A stretch of 64,000 nucleotides of DNA from an uncultured Sulfitobacter sp. (lineage in GTDB: Bacteria; Pseudomonadota; Alphaproteobacteria; Rhodobacterales; Rhodobacteraceae). The position numbers and the translations under genes are program-made. The notes beneath the pieces were generated by a model that saw nothing but the letters and a program-made list of their open reading frames with translations, was not told where the DNA came from and ran no database searches. Below, piece after piece: positions 26,540 through 35,616 of the stretch; position 1 is the first letter of the stretch, and each line of letters begins with the position of its first letter. The stretch spans positions 60,324 to 124,323 of the forward strand of contig CANMZB010000007.1 in NCBI GenBank assembly GCA_947502265.1, written 5' to 3'.

Positions 26540-27091
26540 ATCATCGCTCGCAGACCCCACAACGCGCCGCCCCAACGTGACACTGGCCCGCGCGTCAATG
26601 ACAACATCCGCTCTTCCGAAATCCGCCTGATCGGCGCAGACGGTGAGAATGCAGGCGTTGTCACGCCCGCCCGTGCCATGGAAATGGCCGAAGAGGCCGG
26701 GCTTGATCTGGTAGAGATTTCTCCCAACGCCAATCCGCCTGTGTGCAAGATTATGGATTTCGGCAAGTTCAAGTACGAGACCCAAAAGCGTGAAGCCGAG
26801 GCCCGCAAGAAGCAGAAGATCATCGACATCAAAGAGGTCAAGTTCCGCCCCAACACGGACAACGCCGACTATGAAGTCAAGATGCGCAATGTTTACAAGT
26901 TTCTTGAAGGCGGCGACAAGGTGAAGATCACGCTGCGGTTTCGCGGGCGCGAGATGGCGCACCAGAATCTTGGTCGTGAACTGCTTGAGCGGGTTGCGGA
27001 AGATACCAAAGAGCATGGCAGGATCGAAAACTTTCCGAAGATGGAAGGCCGCCAGATGGTCATGCTCATCGGGCCAATGCCAAACAAGTAA
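26540..27091 (+). CDS. infC: Translation initiation factor IF-3 with non-canonical ATC start
   Basis: A protein of about 183 residues that keeps the 30S subunit apart from 50S and checks start codons. The N-terminal domain reads [20 protein letters not shown] and [21 protein letters not shown]; the C-terminal domain has KEVKFRPN and [12 protein letters not shown]. Conserved sequence begins well before the first ATG (26678). An in-frame stop at 26528 leaves only ACG at 26534 and the tandem ATC ATC at 26540/26543 as possible starts, after AAAGGA at about 26529. infC uses rare AUU/AUC starts in other bacteria for self-regulation, so ATC is the best reading; 26543 is equally possible. Confidence 0.9.
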   Translation: MIARRPHNAPPQRDTGPRVNDNIRSSEIRLIGADGENAGVVTPARAMEMAEEAGLDLVEISPNANPPVCKIMDFGKFKYETQKREAEARKKQKIIDIKEVKFRPNTDNADYEVKMRNVYKFLEGGDKVKITLRFRGREMAHQNLGRELLERVAEDTKEHGRIENFPKMEGRQMVMLIGPMPNK

Positions 27092-27170
27092 TCTTTTGCC
27101 GCGCGCGTGCGCCGGACAGATGGATGTCGCTACCACCGGATGTGAAATTCCGGTTGTGGGATAAAGTTAC

Positions 27171-27206
27171 AGCCCCTGCTGCGGTTATTCCGGCAGGGGC
27201 TTTTTC
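27171..27206 (+). terminator. Terminator downstream of infC
   Basis: A 9-bp stem AGCCCCTGC/GCAGGGGCT (27171-27179 with 27193-27201), with a small inner CGG/CCG pairing, followed by TTTTTC. It lies 80 bases after the infC stop. Confidence 0.88.
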
Positions 27207-27350
27207 ATGTCGGCTTTATGAACAGGTTTCCGGTGATTTAGAGGAAAAGGGTAAACCTCTCTCCGATAGGGACCAGCATCCCGGATACAGGAAATCCGCA
27301 TAGCGGCTAAACGCAAAGGCACCGGCGATCAAACGCCGGTGCCTTTCCTT
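27207..27350 (+). ncRNA. Candidate small RNA between infC and the OmpA-like gene
   Basis: This non-coding stretch starts right after the infC terminator and ends in a second strong hairpin: a 13-bp perfect stem, 27315-27327 with 27334-27346, followed by CCTTGTCTT. In between, three short hairpins line up: AGAGG/CCTCT (27240-27260), GGGA/TCCC (27269-27282) and GGAT/ATCC (27283-27297). Two terminators in a row on the same strand with a structured spacer suggest an independent small transcript. The second hairpin could instead only end the facing OmpA-like gene. No clear promoter was found. Confidence 0.4.
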
Positions 27351-27389
27351 GTCTTAAATCCGGAATGCATCACCAAGAGGCGAGCAGAC

Positions 27390-28964
27390 CTAGCGCAGCA
27401 AACCGGTGATGTTGCGCACCACAGCACGGCGGTTTGACGGCTCGGCAGCCAACGTCGCCACCTTTAGATCGCTCTCCCCATAGCCTTGGACGATAATATT
27501 TTCGACCGGTACATCGAAATATTCGGTCAGGGCAAGCGCCACCGTTTCGGCCCGCCGGTCAGACAATGCGAGGTTATAAGTGGCATCGCCAACGGCATCC
27601 GTATGCCCCTCGACCAACAGTACGGTGCGGGGATCGTCCAGGACCAGATTGCGCAGGGTGTTGCCGATACGCGCAAGGCTGCGCGCCTGCTCGGGTGCGA
27701 TGGCGGCAGAGCCGGTGGCAAAGCGTACCGCATCCAGTTCTATCTGTGGTGCCATCGCGCGCACACGCGGCACATCCCGGATCTGACGTAAGGAGAAAGC
27801 ATCCCCGCGCCGCGCCGATTGCTCGGCCAACAACGCCCGGCGCAACTCATCCTCGCTCGACAAGCCGGCCTGACGGTTTGTAGTCTCGATCTGCGGCAGC
27901 TCGCTAACCACAATCTCGCGCTCGACCTGCGTATCGTCGAACAGCGTCAATTCTTCGCCTTGCGGTGTGACACGCACCCGGCGCAGGACGGTGCCATCCG
28001 CCCCGCGGATCGTAACGATCTGGCTGCTGTCCGGTTTGGTCACGATGGTGCGGGTAGAACCGTCATCGAAGGTTTCCGTGCGCACATCGTTGCCCGGCTG
28101 GCGCAACAGCGCATCGTCGTTCTTCAGAACGCGCAACTCCCCGTCCCGCTCAACAACAACGCGATCGCCCGAACGGCTGACGACTTCGTCGCCGTTTTTC
28201 AAGACCTGACCGACAACGGCCGCACCAAGGCCCAGCAACAAAGCCGTCTCGAACTTGCTCAGCCCGCTATCGTCTTTCTTCACCTTGTCGCCGCCAACCG
28301 ACGTATCAAACTCCTGATCGGAAGAGCGCACATCCTTGCGTGTCAAGCTTTCGGTGACGACATTGACGTCATTATTGTTCTGCTGGTCAGCAGCAGCGGC
28401 GGCCTGCTGACGCGCGCGCTTGTCCTGTTGGTCTGCTCTACGTTCCTTGCGGGCCGCCCGTTCCTCTGCCTCAGCAGCCGCCTGACGCTCTGCGGCTTGA
28501 AGTTCCGCTTTGCGCGCCTTTTGTTCGGCTTTCATTTCTGCGGCAGCGGCCTTCTCGGCTTCTGCGCGTTCTGCCTTTTTGGCCTGCGCCTGCGCCGCCG
28601 CATTATCCTGTTGCTGCTTCGCCTGCCCGTTCGCGCGGGCTTTCGCCATCTCTTCGCGGGTCACGGCCAGACGTTGCTGCATGGTTTTCAACTCGGCATT
28701 GAGTGCGTTAGCATCCTTGCTCACATCACGGTCTGCCTGCGAGATACCCAGTTCCAGTTTTTGAATCAGGGATATCTGGCGCGCCTCATGCGCCTTCAAA
28801 GCGTCCATCCGGTTTTTCACCAAAACCCCCGAAGGTAGCGTACAGGGGTATGTGTAGGCGTTGATGTCGCCAGTACAATTCGTGGACTGCGCCGTAGCAA
28901 CTTGAGGAAGACTCAGTGCCAGCGCCAATCCCAACGTCGATGTCGATTTCAGAAGCTGTTTCAT
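27390..28964 (-). CDS. OmpA-family protein with long coiled-coil region
   Basis: A 524-residue exported protein. The signal peptide (about 1-25) ends ATAQS. Residues 60-205 form a highly charged Ala/Gln/Lys/Glu coiled coil (KAERAEAEKAAAAEMKAEQK). A short hydrophobic Gly/Ala stretch, ALLLGLGAAVVGQVL, lies at about 245-260, followed by beta-rich repeats (VVERDGELRVLKND, TETFDDGSTRTIV). The C-terminal OmpA domain (about 405-520) has LLVEGHTDAVGDATYNLALS, DRRAETVALAL and GYGESDLKVAT, which bind peptidoglycan. It may link outer membrane and cell wall. Start at the ATG after AAGGAT; an 18-codon upstream extension would disrupt the signal peptide. Confidence 0.88.
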   Translation of the reverse strand: MKQLLKSTSTLGLALALSLPQVATAQSTNCTGDINAYTYPCTLPSGVLVKNRMDALKAHEARQISLIQKLELGISQADRDVSKDANALNAELKTMQQRLAVTREEMAKARANGQAKQQQDNAAAQAQAKKAERAEAEKAAAAEMKAEQKARKAELQAAERQAAAEAEERAARKERRADQQDKRARQQAAAAADQQNNNDVNVVTESLTRKDVRSSDQEFDTSVGGDKVKKDDSGLSKFETALLLGLGAAVVGQVLKNGDEVVSRSGDRVVVERDGELRVLKNDDALLRQPGNDVRTETFDDGSTRTIVTKPDSSQIVTIRGADGTVLRRVRVTPQGEELTLFDDTQVEREIVVSELPQIETTNRQAGLSSEDELRRALLAEQSARRGDAFSLRQIRDVPRVRAMAPQIELDAVRFATGSAAIAPEQARSLARIGNTLRNLVLDDPRTVLLVEGHTDAVGDATYNLALSDRRAETVALALTEYFDVPVENIIVQGYGESDLKVATLAAEPSNRRAVVRNITGLLR

Positions 28965-29125
28965 CGTGTAATCCTTGTAATTTATGCGCCAGCGCCAAAA
29001 CATGGCATGTTGGTACATTAAGGATCACAGAGGCGGAAAGTTCCCCTGATAGGCAATATCAATCCCGTTGATAAGCGATAGCCGCCCCGCCAAAAGCCAG
29101 TACGGCTATCACTTATTATTTCGTA

Positions 29126-29920
29126 TCAATCACTTATCGCATCCACTGCGCGCCGCGTCATCACAGTGGCCAAATGCGCCCGGTATGCACCCGAGCCGTG
29201 CAAATCGCTGATCATCCCCGATCCGTCCAAGGTCAAATCTTTGAGCGTATCCGATTTGAATGACCCGCTCAGCGCCTCTTCCGCTTCGGTCCAACGGAAC
29301 ACGCCGCTTTCTGAGGCCCCCGTCACGGCAACCCGCACACCTTCCTCGAACTTTGCGACAAAGACAGCGACCAGCGGGAAGCGCGAGGCAGGTTGGAGAT
29401 GCTTTTCATAATGCGACGCTTGCGGGATCGGGAACTTCACTTCCGTCACAAGCTCGCCCTCATGCAGCGCGGTCTCGAACATGCCCAGAAAATAGTCATC
29501 CGCCGCGATCTCGCGGCTGTTCGTCACGACAGTAGCACCAGAGCCAAGCACAGCCGCCGGATAACACGCGGAGGGATCGTTGTTGGCAATGGAACCACCA
29601 AGGGTACCACGGTTGCGCACCGCCGGATCACCGATGCGCGCCGCCAACTCCGCAAGTCCGGGGTAATGCGCGGCCGCCTCGGTCGCAACAGTGGTATGGG
29701 TTGTTCCGCCACCGATACACAACAGCCCGTCATCGTTTTTGCGAACCCCCTTCATCTCGTCAATACCGCTTAGCGATACCAACACCGAAGGCATCGCCAG
29801 CCGCGCCTTCAGAGTCGGGATCAACGTCTGCCCCCCGCTCATCGGCTGCGCCTCTTCTGTGCTCAGCGCCTTCACAGCCTGTGCGATTGTCGCTGGCCGC
29901 TCCACATCGAAATTATACAT
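29126..29920 (-). CDS. coxM: FAD-binding medium subunit of CO dehydrogenase-like hydroxylase (CoxM)
   Basis: A 264-residue flavoprotein subunit of the xanthine oxidase family. It starts YNFDVERPATIAQAVKAL and shows both FAD-binding motifs: MSGGQTLIPTLKARLAMP (near 30-47) and AVRNRGTLGGSIANNDPS (about 100-118). It passes electrons from the 2Fe-2S subunit to the acceptor. It is last in the S-L-M gene order. The ATG at 29920 has GGGAAG just upstream, so the ATG five codons earlier is less likely. Confidence 0.92.
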   Translation of the reverse strand: MYNFDVERPATIAQAVKALSTEEAQPMSGGQTLIPTLKARLAMPSVLVSLSGIDEMKGVRKNDDGLLCIGGGTTHTTVATEAAAHYPGLAELAARIGDPAVRNRGTLGGSIANNDPSACYPAAVLGSGATVVTNSREIAADDYFLGMFETALHEGELVTEVKFPIPQASHYEKHLQPASRFPLVAVFVAKFEEGVRVAVTGASESGVFRWTEAEEALSGSFKSDTLKDLTLDGSGMISDLHGSGAYRAHLATVMTRRAVDAISD

Positions 29921-29970
29921 CTTCTTCCCTTTCATCAGGGGTGCGGCCTGTTCGGCGCGCAGGCCCCCTG

Positions 29971-29992
29971 CTTCATTTGGCCTTTAAACTCA
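29971..29992. repeat. 22-bp dispersed intergenic repeat, copy 2
   Basis: Identical to the copy at 12748. Here it lies in the gap between coxL and coxM, next to GGGGGC-TT-GCCCCC (29994-30007) and further inverted repeats (GGAGGGG/CCCCTCC near 30037-30056), so the whole gap is a cluster of hairpins. Confidence 0.75.
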
Positions 29993-30065
29993 TGGGGGCT
30001 TGCCCCCTTCAACAGATCGCCACGCAGGTGGCGCAGGAGGGGCCAAAACCCCTCCCCCTCCCCGC

Positions 30066-32429
30066 CTAGCTGTTCATCGCTTCCCAGACGCGGTGCGGCG
30101 ATACCGGCATGTCGATATGCCCGACATCCTTGCCACCTGAACGCATTGCATCCAGCACCGCGTTGACCACCGCCGGAGGAGAGCCGATCGCCCCCGCCTC
30201 TCCACAACCTTTCACGCCCAACGGGTTGTGCGTACAAGGTGTCTGGCAACTATGATCCACGTCATAAAACGGCAGATCGGATGCGCGCGGCATGGCGTAA
30301 TCCATGTAAGACGCGCTCAAAAGCTGGCCATCACTATCATAGGAACAGTTCTCCATCAGCGCCTGCCCGATCCCTTGTGCCAAACCGCCGTGGACCTGCC
30401 CGGTCACGATCATCGGGTTGACGATGTTGCCGAAATCATCCGCCGCCGAGAACCGCTCGATGGTGACCTGACCCGTTTCGGGGTCCAACTCGACTTCGCA
30501 GGCATAGGCACCCGACGGGTATGTAAAGTTTGACGGGTCGTAGAATGCCGTCTCTTCCAGTCCCGGTTCGATGTCTTCGAGCGGGTAGTTGTGTGGCACA
30601 TAGGCCGCCAGCGTTACATCGCCCCAAGCCACGGATTTATCCGTGCCTGCAACGGTGAACGCGCCGTCTTTCAGCTCCACGTCCGTTTCGGAAGCTTCCA
30701 GCAGGTGCGAGGCGATTTTGCGCGCCTTGGCGATGATCTTTTCGGTCGCGCGCACCATGGCCGATCCCCCCACCGCAAGCGAGCGCGAGCCATAGGTGCC
30801 CATGCCCATCGGCACACGTGCCGTATCGCCATGCACGATTTCCACCATGCTCTCATCAATGCCGATCATTTCGGCCACGACCTGCGCAAATGTTGTTTCA
30901 TGCCCCTGTCCATGGCTGTGCGAGCCGGTCATAACCACCAGACCGCCGGTCGCATTGACACGTACCGTCGCGGATTCGTACAGACCCGCCCGCGCGCCCA
31001 ACTGACCGACAAGGTTCGACGGCGCGATGCCACATGCCTCGATATAACAGTTCACGCCAAAGCCGCGCAGCTTGCCTTTGGCCTCGCTTTCCTTGCGGCG
31101 CGCGGCAAAACCGGCCACATCCGCGATCTCTTCAAGCTTGTCCATCGTCGCCACATAGTCACCGGTGTCGTATTCCACCGCCACGGGCGTGGCATAGGGG
31201 AACTCGGTGATAAAGTTCTGACGGCGCAGTTTGATCGGATCAACGCCCAGTTCATGCGCGGTTTTATCGACCAGACGCTCCAGCTGATAAGTGGCTTCGG
31301 GCCGCCCCGCACCGCGATAGGCATCGACCGGCACCGTATTGGTAAACACCGCCTTGACGTTCACATAGATCAGCGGGGTTTTATAATTTCCCGCCATCAG
31401 TGTGCCGTGCAGCCATGTAGGTACGGAGGGCGCAAAGGTGGACAGATACGCGCCCATGTTGGCATAGGTGTCCGTGCGCAGGGCGGTAAAGTTGTTGTCC
31501 TTGTCCAGCGCCAGCTGGATTTTGGTGACATGGTCGCGGCCATGCGCGTCGGACATAAACGCCTCGGAACGCGAAGACGTCCATTTGACCGCACGGTTAC
31601 AGGCCTTGGCCGCGAAGGTGACGAACGCCTCTTCCTGATAATGAAAGATTTTCGTGCCAAAGCCGCCGCCCACATCGGGGGCCACTACGCGCAATTTGTG
31701 TTCGGGAATACCCAGCACGAATGCGCCCATCAACAGGCGGATCACATGCGGGTTTTGCGAGGTAGTATAAAGCGTGTGATCGCCCGTTCCGCGGGCGAAA
31801 TCACCCACCGCGACACGCGGTTCCATCGGGTTGGCGACAAGACGGTTGTTGACCAGCTCAAGCGTGGTGACATGTGCCGCGTCCTTGAACGCCTGATCAA
31901 CAGCGCCCTTGTTCTCTTCGACAAATCCCCAGTCATAGCACAGGTTCGACGTCAGATCGTCGTGCACCTTGGTGGCACCCTCCTTGACCGCATCCTTCAT
32001 GCTAACCACGGCGGGCAGTTCGGAAATATCCACCTCGATCGCCTCGGCAGCGTCGCGCGCCTGTTCGAGCGTCTCGGCGACAACGGCCGCTATCGGTTCG
32101 CCCACATGGCGCACCTTGCCATGTGCCAGCACCGGATGGCGCGGCTCTTGCATCACTTCGCCGTGCTTGTCCGTGATCTGCCAGCCACAGGGGATCGAAC
32201 CGACAGCTTCGAAATCCGCGCCAGTGAAAATCTTGACCACCCCGTCCATCGTGGCGGCGGCATCGGTGTTCACCGAATTCAACGTGCCATGCGCAATGTC
32301 CGAGCGCAGGAAATAGACATAGGCCTGTCCGTGGATGTTTATGTCGTCGGTGTAATTGCCGTCGCCGGTCAGAAACCGGATGTCCTCGCGCCGCTTGCTG
32401 CTGGCGCCGATACCACTGTCTTTTGGCAT
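30066..32429 (-). CDS. coxL: Molybdopterin large subunit, form II CO dehydrogenase-like (CoxL)
   Basis: A 787-residue molybdenum hydroxylase subunit with the N-terminal hammerhead domain (HGQAYVYFLRSDIAHG), Mo-cofactor segments VAPDVGGGFGTK and SHSHGQGHETTF, and the catalytic Glu744 in GCGEAGAIG. The active-site loop at 370-376 is AYRGAGR, the form II signature; form I CO dehydrogenases have AYxCSFR. Form II enzymes oxidise CO poorly or not at all in some organisms, so the true substrate is uncertain. A GGGAGGAT ribosome site precedes the ATG. The gap to coxS holds a 9-bp stem at 32479-32512. Confidence 0.93.
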   Translation of the reverse strand: MPKDSGIGASSKRREDIRFLTGDGNYTDDINIHGQAYVYFLRSDIAHGTLNSVNTDAAATMDGVVKIFTGADFEAVGSIPCGWQITDKHGEVMQEPRHPVLAHGKVRHVGEPIAAVVAETLEQARDAAEAIEVDISELPAVVSMKDAVKEGATKVHDDLTSNLCYDWGFVEENKGAVDQAFKDAAHVTTLELVNNRLVANPMEPRVAVGDFARGTGDHTLYTTSQNPHVIRLLMGAFVLGIPEHKLRVVAPDVGGGFGTKIFHYQEEAFVTFAAKACNRAVKWTSSRSEAFMSDAHGRDHVTKIQLALDKDNNFTALRTDTYANMGAYLSTFAPSVPTWLHGTLMAGNYKTPLIYVNVKAVFTNTVPVDAYRGAGRPEATYQLERLVDKTAHELGVDPIKLRRQNFITEFPYATPVAVEYDTGDYVATMDKLEEIADVAGFAARRKESEAKGKLRGFGVNCYIEACGIAPSNLVGQLGARAGLYESATVRVNATGGLVVMTGSHSHGQGHETTFAQVVAEMIGIDESMVEIVHGDTARVPMGMGTYGSRSLAVGGSAMVRATEKIIAKARKIASHLLEASETDVELKDGAFTVAGTDKSVAWGDVTLAAYVPHNYPLEDIEPGLEETAFYDPSNFTYPSGAYACEVELDPETGQVTIERFSAADDFGNIVNPMIVTGQVHGGLAQGIGQALMENCSYDSDGQLLSASYMDYAMPRASDLPFYDVDHSCQTPCTHNPLGVKGCGEAGAIGSPPAVVNAVLDAMRSGGKDVGHIDMPVSPHRVWEAMNS

Positions 32430-32531
32430 TTTAAATCCTCCCTTGGGGGTGCTGTCGCCGCACCTGGCTATTGATCGGCAGTAAAGGCGGCCCTCCCGTG
32501 CCCCCTTTACTGCGGTGTCTTTGCGCGGCCT

Positions 32532-33017
32532 TTATTCGGCAGCGATGGCGGCCACGTCCTGACCGGATGCGGCCATGATCGCCTTGACGATGTTGTGATA
32601 GCCGGTGCAACGGCAGATGTTGCCATCCAGATAATGACGCACCTCGGCCACTGTCGGCTTGGGGTTGTCTTTGAGCAGCGCCGCCGCAGACATCACCATG
32701 CCGGGCGTGCAAAAGCCGCATTGAAGGCCGTGATGGTCCTGAAACGCCTGCTGGATCGTGTTAAGCGTGCCATCGGCTGCGGCCTGGCCCTCGATGGTCG
32801 CGACCTCAGCGCCTTCGGCCTCGATTGCGAGCATCGTGCAAGCCTTGACCGCCTGCCCGTTCACATGCACCACGCACGCGCCGCACTGGCTGGTATCACA
32901 GCCGACATGGGTGCCGGTCAGCCCCAGATCCTCGCGCAGGAACTGCACCAAAAGCGTGCGGCCTTCCACGTCGCCAGACGCGGGTTTGCCATTCACGGTC
33001 ATTTTAACCTGTGTCAT
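32532..33017 (-). CDS. coxS: 2Fe-2S small subunit of CO dehydrogenase-like hydroxylase (CoxS)
   Basis: A 161-residue electron-transfer subunit with two [2Fe-2S] clusters. The plant-ferredoxin-type site is [18 protein letters not shown] plus a later Cys in KACTM, and the four-helix site has [10 protein letters not shown] and ICRCTGY. All eight cysteines are present. It carries electrons from the molybdenum centre of CoxL to the FAD of CoxM. The start is the ATG after GGGAGGAC rather than the TTG one codon earlier. About 116 bases separate it from the upstream molybdopterin gene, enough for a promoter. Confidence 0.95.
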   Translation of the reverse strand: MTQVKMTVNGKPASGDVEGRTLLVQFLREDLGLTGTHVGCDTSQCGACVVHVNGQAVKACTMLAIEAEGAEVATIEGQAAADGTLNTIQQAFQDHHGLQCGFCTPGMVMSAAALLKDNPKPTVAEVRHYLDGNICRCTGYHNIVKAIMAASGQDVAAIAAE

Positions 33018-33133
33018 CAATGTCCTCCCAGACTTTCGATTATGCGTTGAGCAGAGTTAAACACGCGCCAGACGCGTTGAGAAGTCACAATCTGGTGGAA
33101 TGCAAGATGTATAAGGGTGCGCAAAGCTGTGCA

Positions 33134-34129
33134 TCAGGCCTCCGGCTTGCTCCGGCGGGGCTGCGGGCGCGTCGGAATTTCCTTAAGCAGCCCTCCCACG
33201 CCCATGGCCGAAATATCCGCAGCGCTTACCGCAATCGCGCACACCACCCGCGACAACACCCAGTCGGCCCCGTTAAGCGCAGGCGAGCGCGCGCATCCGG
33301 GCAGGCCGATCACCTGCTGCGTGTCGCGTGTGCCCAGAAACAGCAGGTTGCCGGGATCGACAGGCATGCCAAACCTCTCTATCCGCCCGCCCGCCGCAAC
33401 CAGCGCCGCAGGGGCCACATCCGCAATGTCGGAAGTGGCAGAACCGGTGAGGATCAACACAAGCGGGCTGTCTGTTGCGCAGATCGCCTCCGTCAAATCC
33501 GCGCGACGGTGCGCCACCACACGCACCGCGTCAAGCGTGACACCAAGCGCGCTCAACCGGTCCTCGATCGCGGCGCGCCCCTTTTCGCCCGCCCCTCCGG
33601 GGATTTCGGTGATGATCAATGTGGCACGCTTTACCACCGGCTGCGCCAGCGTCACCGCCCCGCGTGCGGCGGCAACAGCCTGTGCAAGGGCGGCGCGCGG
33701 CACTGCGTATGAAATGATCTTGATCGTCGCCAGCATACCGCCCGCGCGCATTTGTTGAAACGGGGCCACCGTGGCGAGGGTGATCATCGGATCGACCGAA
33801 TTGATCGCCGCGATTGCGTCCGTATCCAGCACCGCCACCCCTGCGCCTGCCGCCAGCAGGTTCACCCGTCCAGTGAACGCACGACTGCGCTCAACACCCT
33901 GCGCCCCCGCCATCGACGCATCCGCCAAGGCATCGGCAGCCGCGTTTTCATCAACGTCGTCCGCATCAAGCGTGGCGGCGATCACGCTATCGCGCCCTAC
34001 CGCGCGCAGCGCCTCGATGTCGGGCGGCGTCAGCACATGCCCCTTGCGCAACCGCCCCTTGGTCAGGGCGACAGAATGCGCCAGCACACAGCCCTCGGCG
34101 CTATCCAGAGGAACGGCCCCGAATTTCAT
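33134..34129 (-). CDS. Molybdopterin-binding (MoeA/MogA-domain) protein
   Basis: A 331-residue protein. The start KFGAVPLDSAEGCVLAHSV resembles MoeA-like proteins linked to molybdenum hydroxylases. A MoCF-type domain occupies about 165-310, with SPLVLILTGSATSDIADVAP as the characteristic cofactor-binding turn and VIGLPGCARSPALNGADWVL near the end. It probably inserts or modifies the molybdenum cofactor of the CoxL protein. It overlaps xdhC by four bases, which supports a shared maturation job. No transmembrane segment. Confidence 0.85.
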   Translation of the reverse strand: MKFGAVPLDSAEGCVLAHSVALTKGRLRKGHVLTPPDIEALRAVGRDSVIAATLDADDVDENAAADALADASMAGAQGVERSRAFTGRVNLLAAGAGVAVLDTDAIAAINSVDPMITLATVAPFQQMRAGGMLATIKIISYAVPRAALAQAVAAARGAVTLAQPVVKRATLIITEIPGGAGEKGRAAIEDRLSALGVTLDAVRVVAHRRADLTEAICATDSPLVLILTGSATSDIADVAPAALVAAGGRIERFGMPVDPGNLLFLGTRDTQQVIGLPGCARSPALNGADWVLSRVVCAIAVSAADISAMGVGGLLKEIPTRPQPRRSKPEA

Positions 34130-35106
34130 GGCGCCCGCAACGCTTGAATCATTTGCGCAAGGATCGAAACCGCAATTTCCGCCGGCCCCGCCGCGCCGAT
34201 GTCCAAGCCTACAGGGCCATGAATACGCCCGAGTGTGTGAGGATCGAACCCCGCCTGCGACAGCCGCCCGATCCGCGCGGCATGGGTACGTTTGGACCCA
34301 AGCGCACCGATGTAAAACGCATCGGATTTCAGCCCCAGATGCAATGCGGGATCATCAAGTTTGGGGTCATGGGTGAGCAGCACAAGGGCGGTGCGGCTGT
34401 CCACGCCCACCTCTGCCAAGGCAGCGTCGGGCCAGTCGTTCATCACCTGCGCCGTGGGAAAGCGCGCGACTGAGCCGAAAGCCTCGCGCGGGTCGATCAC
34501 GACAGGATCAAAGCCCGCCATCTGCGCCATCGGCACCAAGGATTGCGCGATGTGGACCGCGCCCACAACCACCAGCCGCAAGGGCGGGTTGTGGACACCC
34601 GCGAACACGGCAGCGTTCTCGTCCACGCCGGAACGGTCCGTGCGCAAGCGGTCTGCATGGCCTGTTGTCACCAGCCGCCGCGCGGTACCATCCAAGGCGA
34701 CCTCGTAGATCACCGGCACGCGCGCCGCGCGTTTGGCAACCAGTTCCTCCAGCATGGCACGCGGTAGCCCGCCTTCGCCAACCGGTTCCACCAGCACACG
34801 GATGGTGCCGCCACAGGCCAGCCCGGCGGCAAAGGCATCACCATCGCTGATCCCGTATTCGAGCAGCTTTGTCTCGCCATCCTCCAACGCTTCCAGCGCC
34901 TCAAGAACCACAGCCCCTTCCACACATCCGCCCGAAACAGAACCTTCCATCTCGCCCGCGCCCGATACGACCATCTGCGCGCCTGCGCGCTGTGGCGCTG
35001 AACCCCATGTTTCGATCACCGTGGCGAGGGCGACTGCTTTGCCAACCTCCAGCCACGCCAGCGCCTGTTCCGGCGCGCCGCGCCGCGCGGTTTTTGGTTT
35101 TTGCAT
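34126..35106 (-). CDS. XdhC/CoxI family maturation factor
   Basis: A 326-residue protein of the XdhC family. The N-terminal domain has GSAPQRAGAQMVVSGAGEMEGSVSGGCVEG (read as GSAPQ and SVSGGCVEG motifs), and the C-terminal Rossmann domain has LVVVGAVHIAQSLVPMA, VIDPREAFG and ALVLLTHDPKLDDPAL, ending in IGALGSKRTHAARIGRL. XdhC proteins bind molybdenum cofactor and promote its sulfuration and insertion into molybdo-hydroxylases. It is the first gene of the minus-strand cox cluster and divergent from bolA. Confidence 0.92.
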   Translation of the reverse strand: MQKPKTARRGAPEQALAWLEVGKAVALATVIETWGSAPQRAGAQMVVSGAGEMEGSVSGGCVEGAVVLEALEALEDGETKLLEYGISDGDAFAAGLACGGTIRVLVEPVGEGGLPRAMLEELVAKRAARVPVIYEVALDGTARRLVTTGHADRLRTDRSGVDENAAVFAGVHNPPLRLVVVGAVHIAQSLVPMAQMAGFDPVVIDPREAFGSVARFPTAQVMNDWPDAALAEVGVDSRTALVLLTHDPKLDDPALHLGLKSDAFYIGALGSKRTHAARIGRLSQAGFDPHTLGRIHGPVGLDIGAAGPAEIAVSILAQMIQALRAP

Positions 35107-35254
35107 TTGCGAAACCTTTCAATCGGGTGAGAGATATGCTGTGTGCGAGCGTCTGATAAATGCGACACGGGTGCAAGCACGGATGAAGCTCCCTTGCACG
35201 CGGCGACGGTCACTATTACATCTATCATAGACATAGCCACTGACGGAGTCCCGT

Positions 35255-35491
35255 ATGCCGATGCACCCCCAAGAAATCGAAGATCTCCTACGCGAGAGCT
35301 TTCCTGATGCCCAAATCACGGTCGAGGGAAATGACGGGGTGCATATGGCGGCGATGGTTGTCGACGAAAGCTTTCGCGGCAAAAACCGTGTGCAACAACA
35401 GCGCGCCGTCTATGCCGCGCTGAAAGGCAAGATGGACGGCTCCACCGGGGAGTTGCATGCTCTGGCCCTAACAACAAAGGTACCTGAATGA
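35255..35491 (+). CDS. bolA: BolA family protein
   Basis: A 78-residue BolA/IbaG-type protein with the class II KH-like fold: [18 protein letters not shown], then [27 protein letters not shown] with the conserved histidine region, and LHALALTTK at the end. BolA proteins bind CGFS glutaredoxins through a shared Fe-S cluster and take part in iron sensing or Fe-S trafficking. The glutaredoxin is encoded 122 bases downstream in the same operon. Its stop overlaps the start of a small gene (ATGA). Confidence 0.93.
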   Translation: MPMHPQEIEDLLRESFPDAQITVEGNDGVHMAAMVVDESFRGKNRVQQQRAVYAALKGKMDGSTGELHALALTTKVPE

Positions 35492-35616
35492 TGATGTTTC
35501 TGCTGACAGCAATTGCGGCGATCTTGTGCGTTGGCACATGGTCTGTCCTCACCCGCGCGGCCGAGCGCAAAGCCGTACCCGCAACCATACCCGTACCCGC
35601 AAGGAAGCCCCAATGA
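35488..35616 (+). CDS. 42-residue small membrane protein between bolA and grx4
   Basis: A short gene with ATG overlapping the bolA stop and TGA overlapping the grx4 start (ATGA at both ends). The product begins [18 protein letters not shown], a single membrane helix, and ends in a basic Pro/Ala-rich tail ([15 protein letters not shown]). Three ATGs in a row make the exact start uncertain. The two tight overlaps suggest real translation that couples bolA to grx4. No function known; it could be a membrane tether, or mainly a translational relay. Confidence 0.7.
   Translation: MMMFLLTAIAAILCVGTWSVLTRAAERKAVPATIPVPARKPQ

Noticed and set aside
26424..26630. Small frame starting MFKGQTYNS in the infC leader
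   Set aside because: It overlaps the conserved IF-3 N-terminus in another frame and has no clear ribosome site. The -10 hexamer lies inside it, so it would not be on the main transcript.
30591..32474. 627-codon open frame on the + strand antisense to coxL
   Set aside because: GC-rich codon bias leaves the opposite frame open. The product is rich in His, Arg and Gly with no family look, while the minus strand encodes an unmistakable CoxL.
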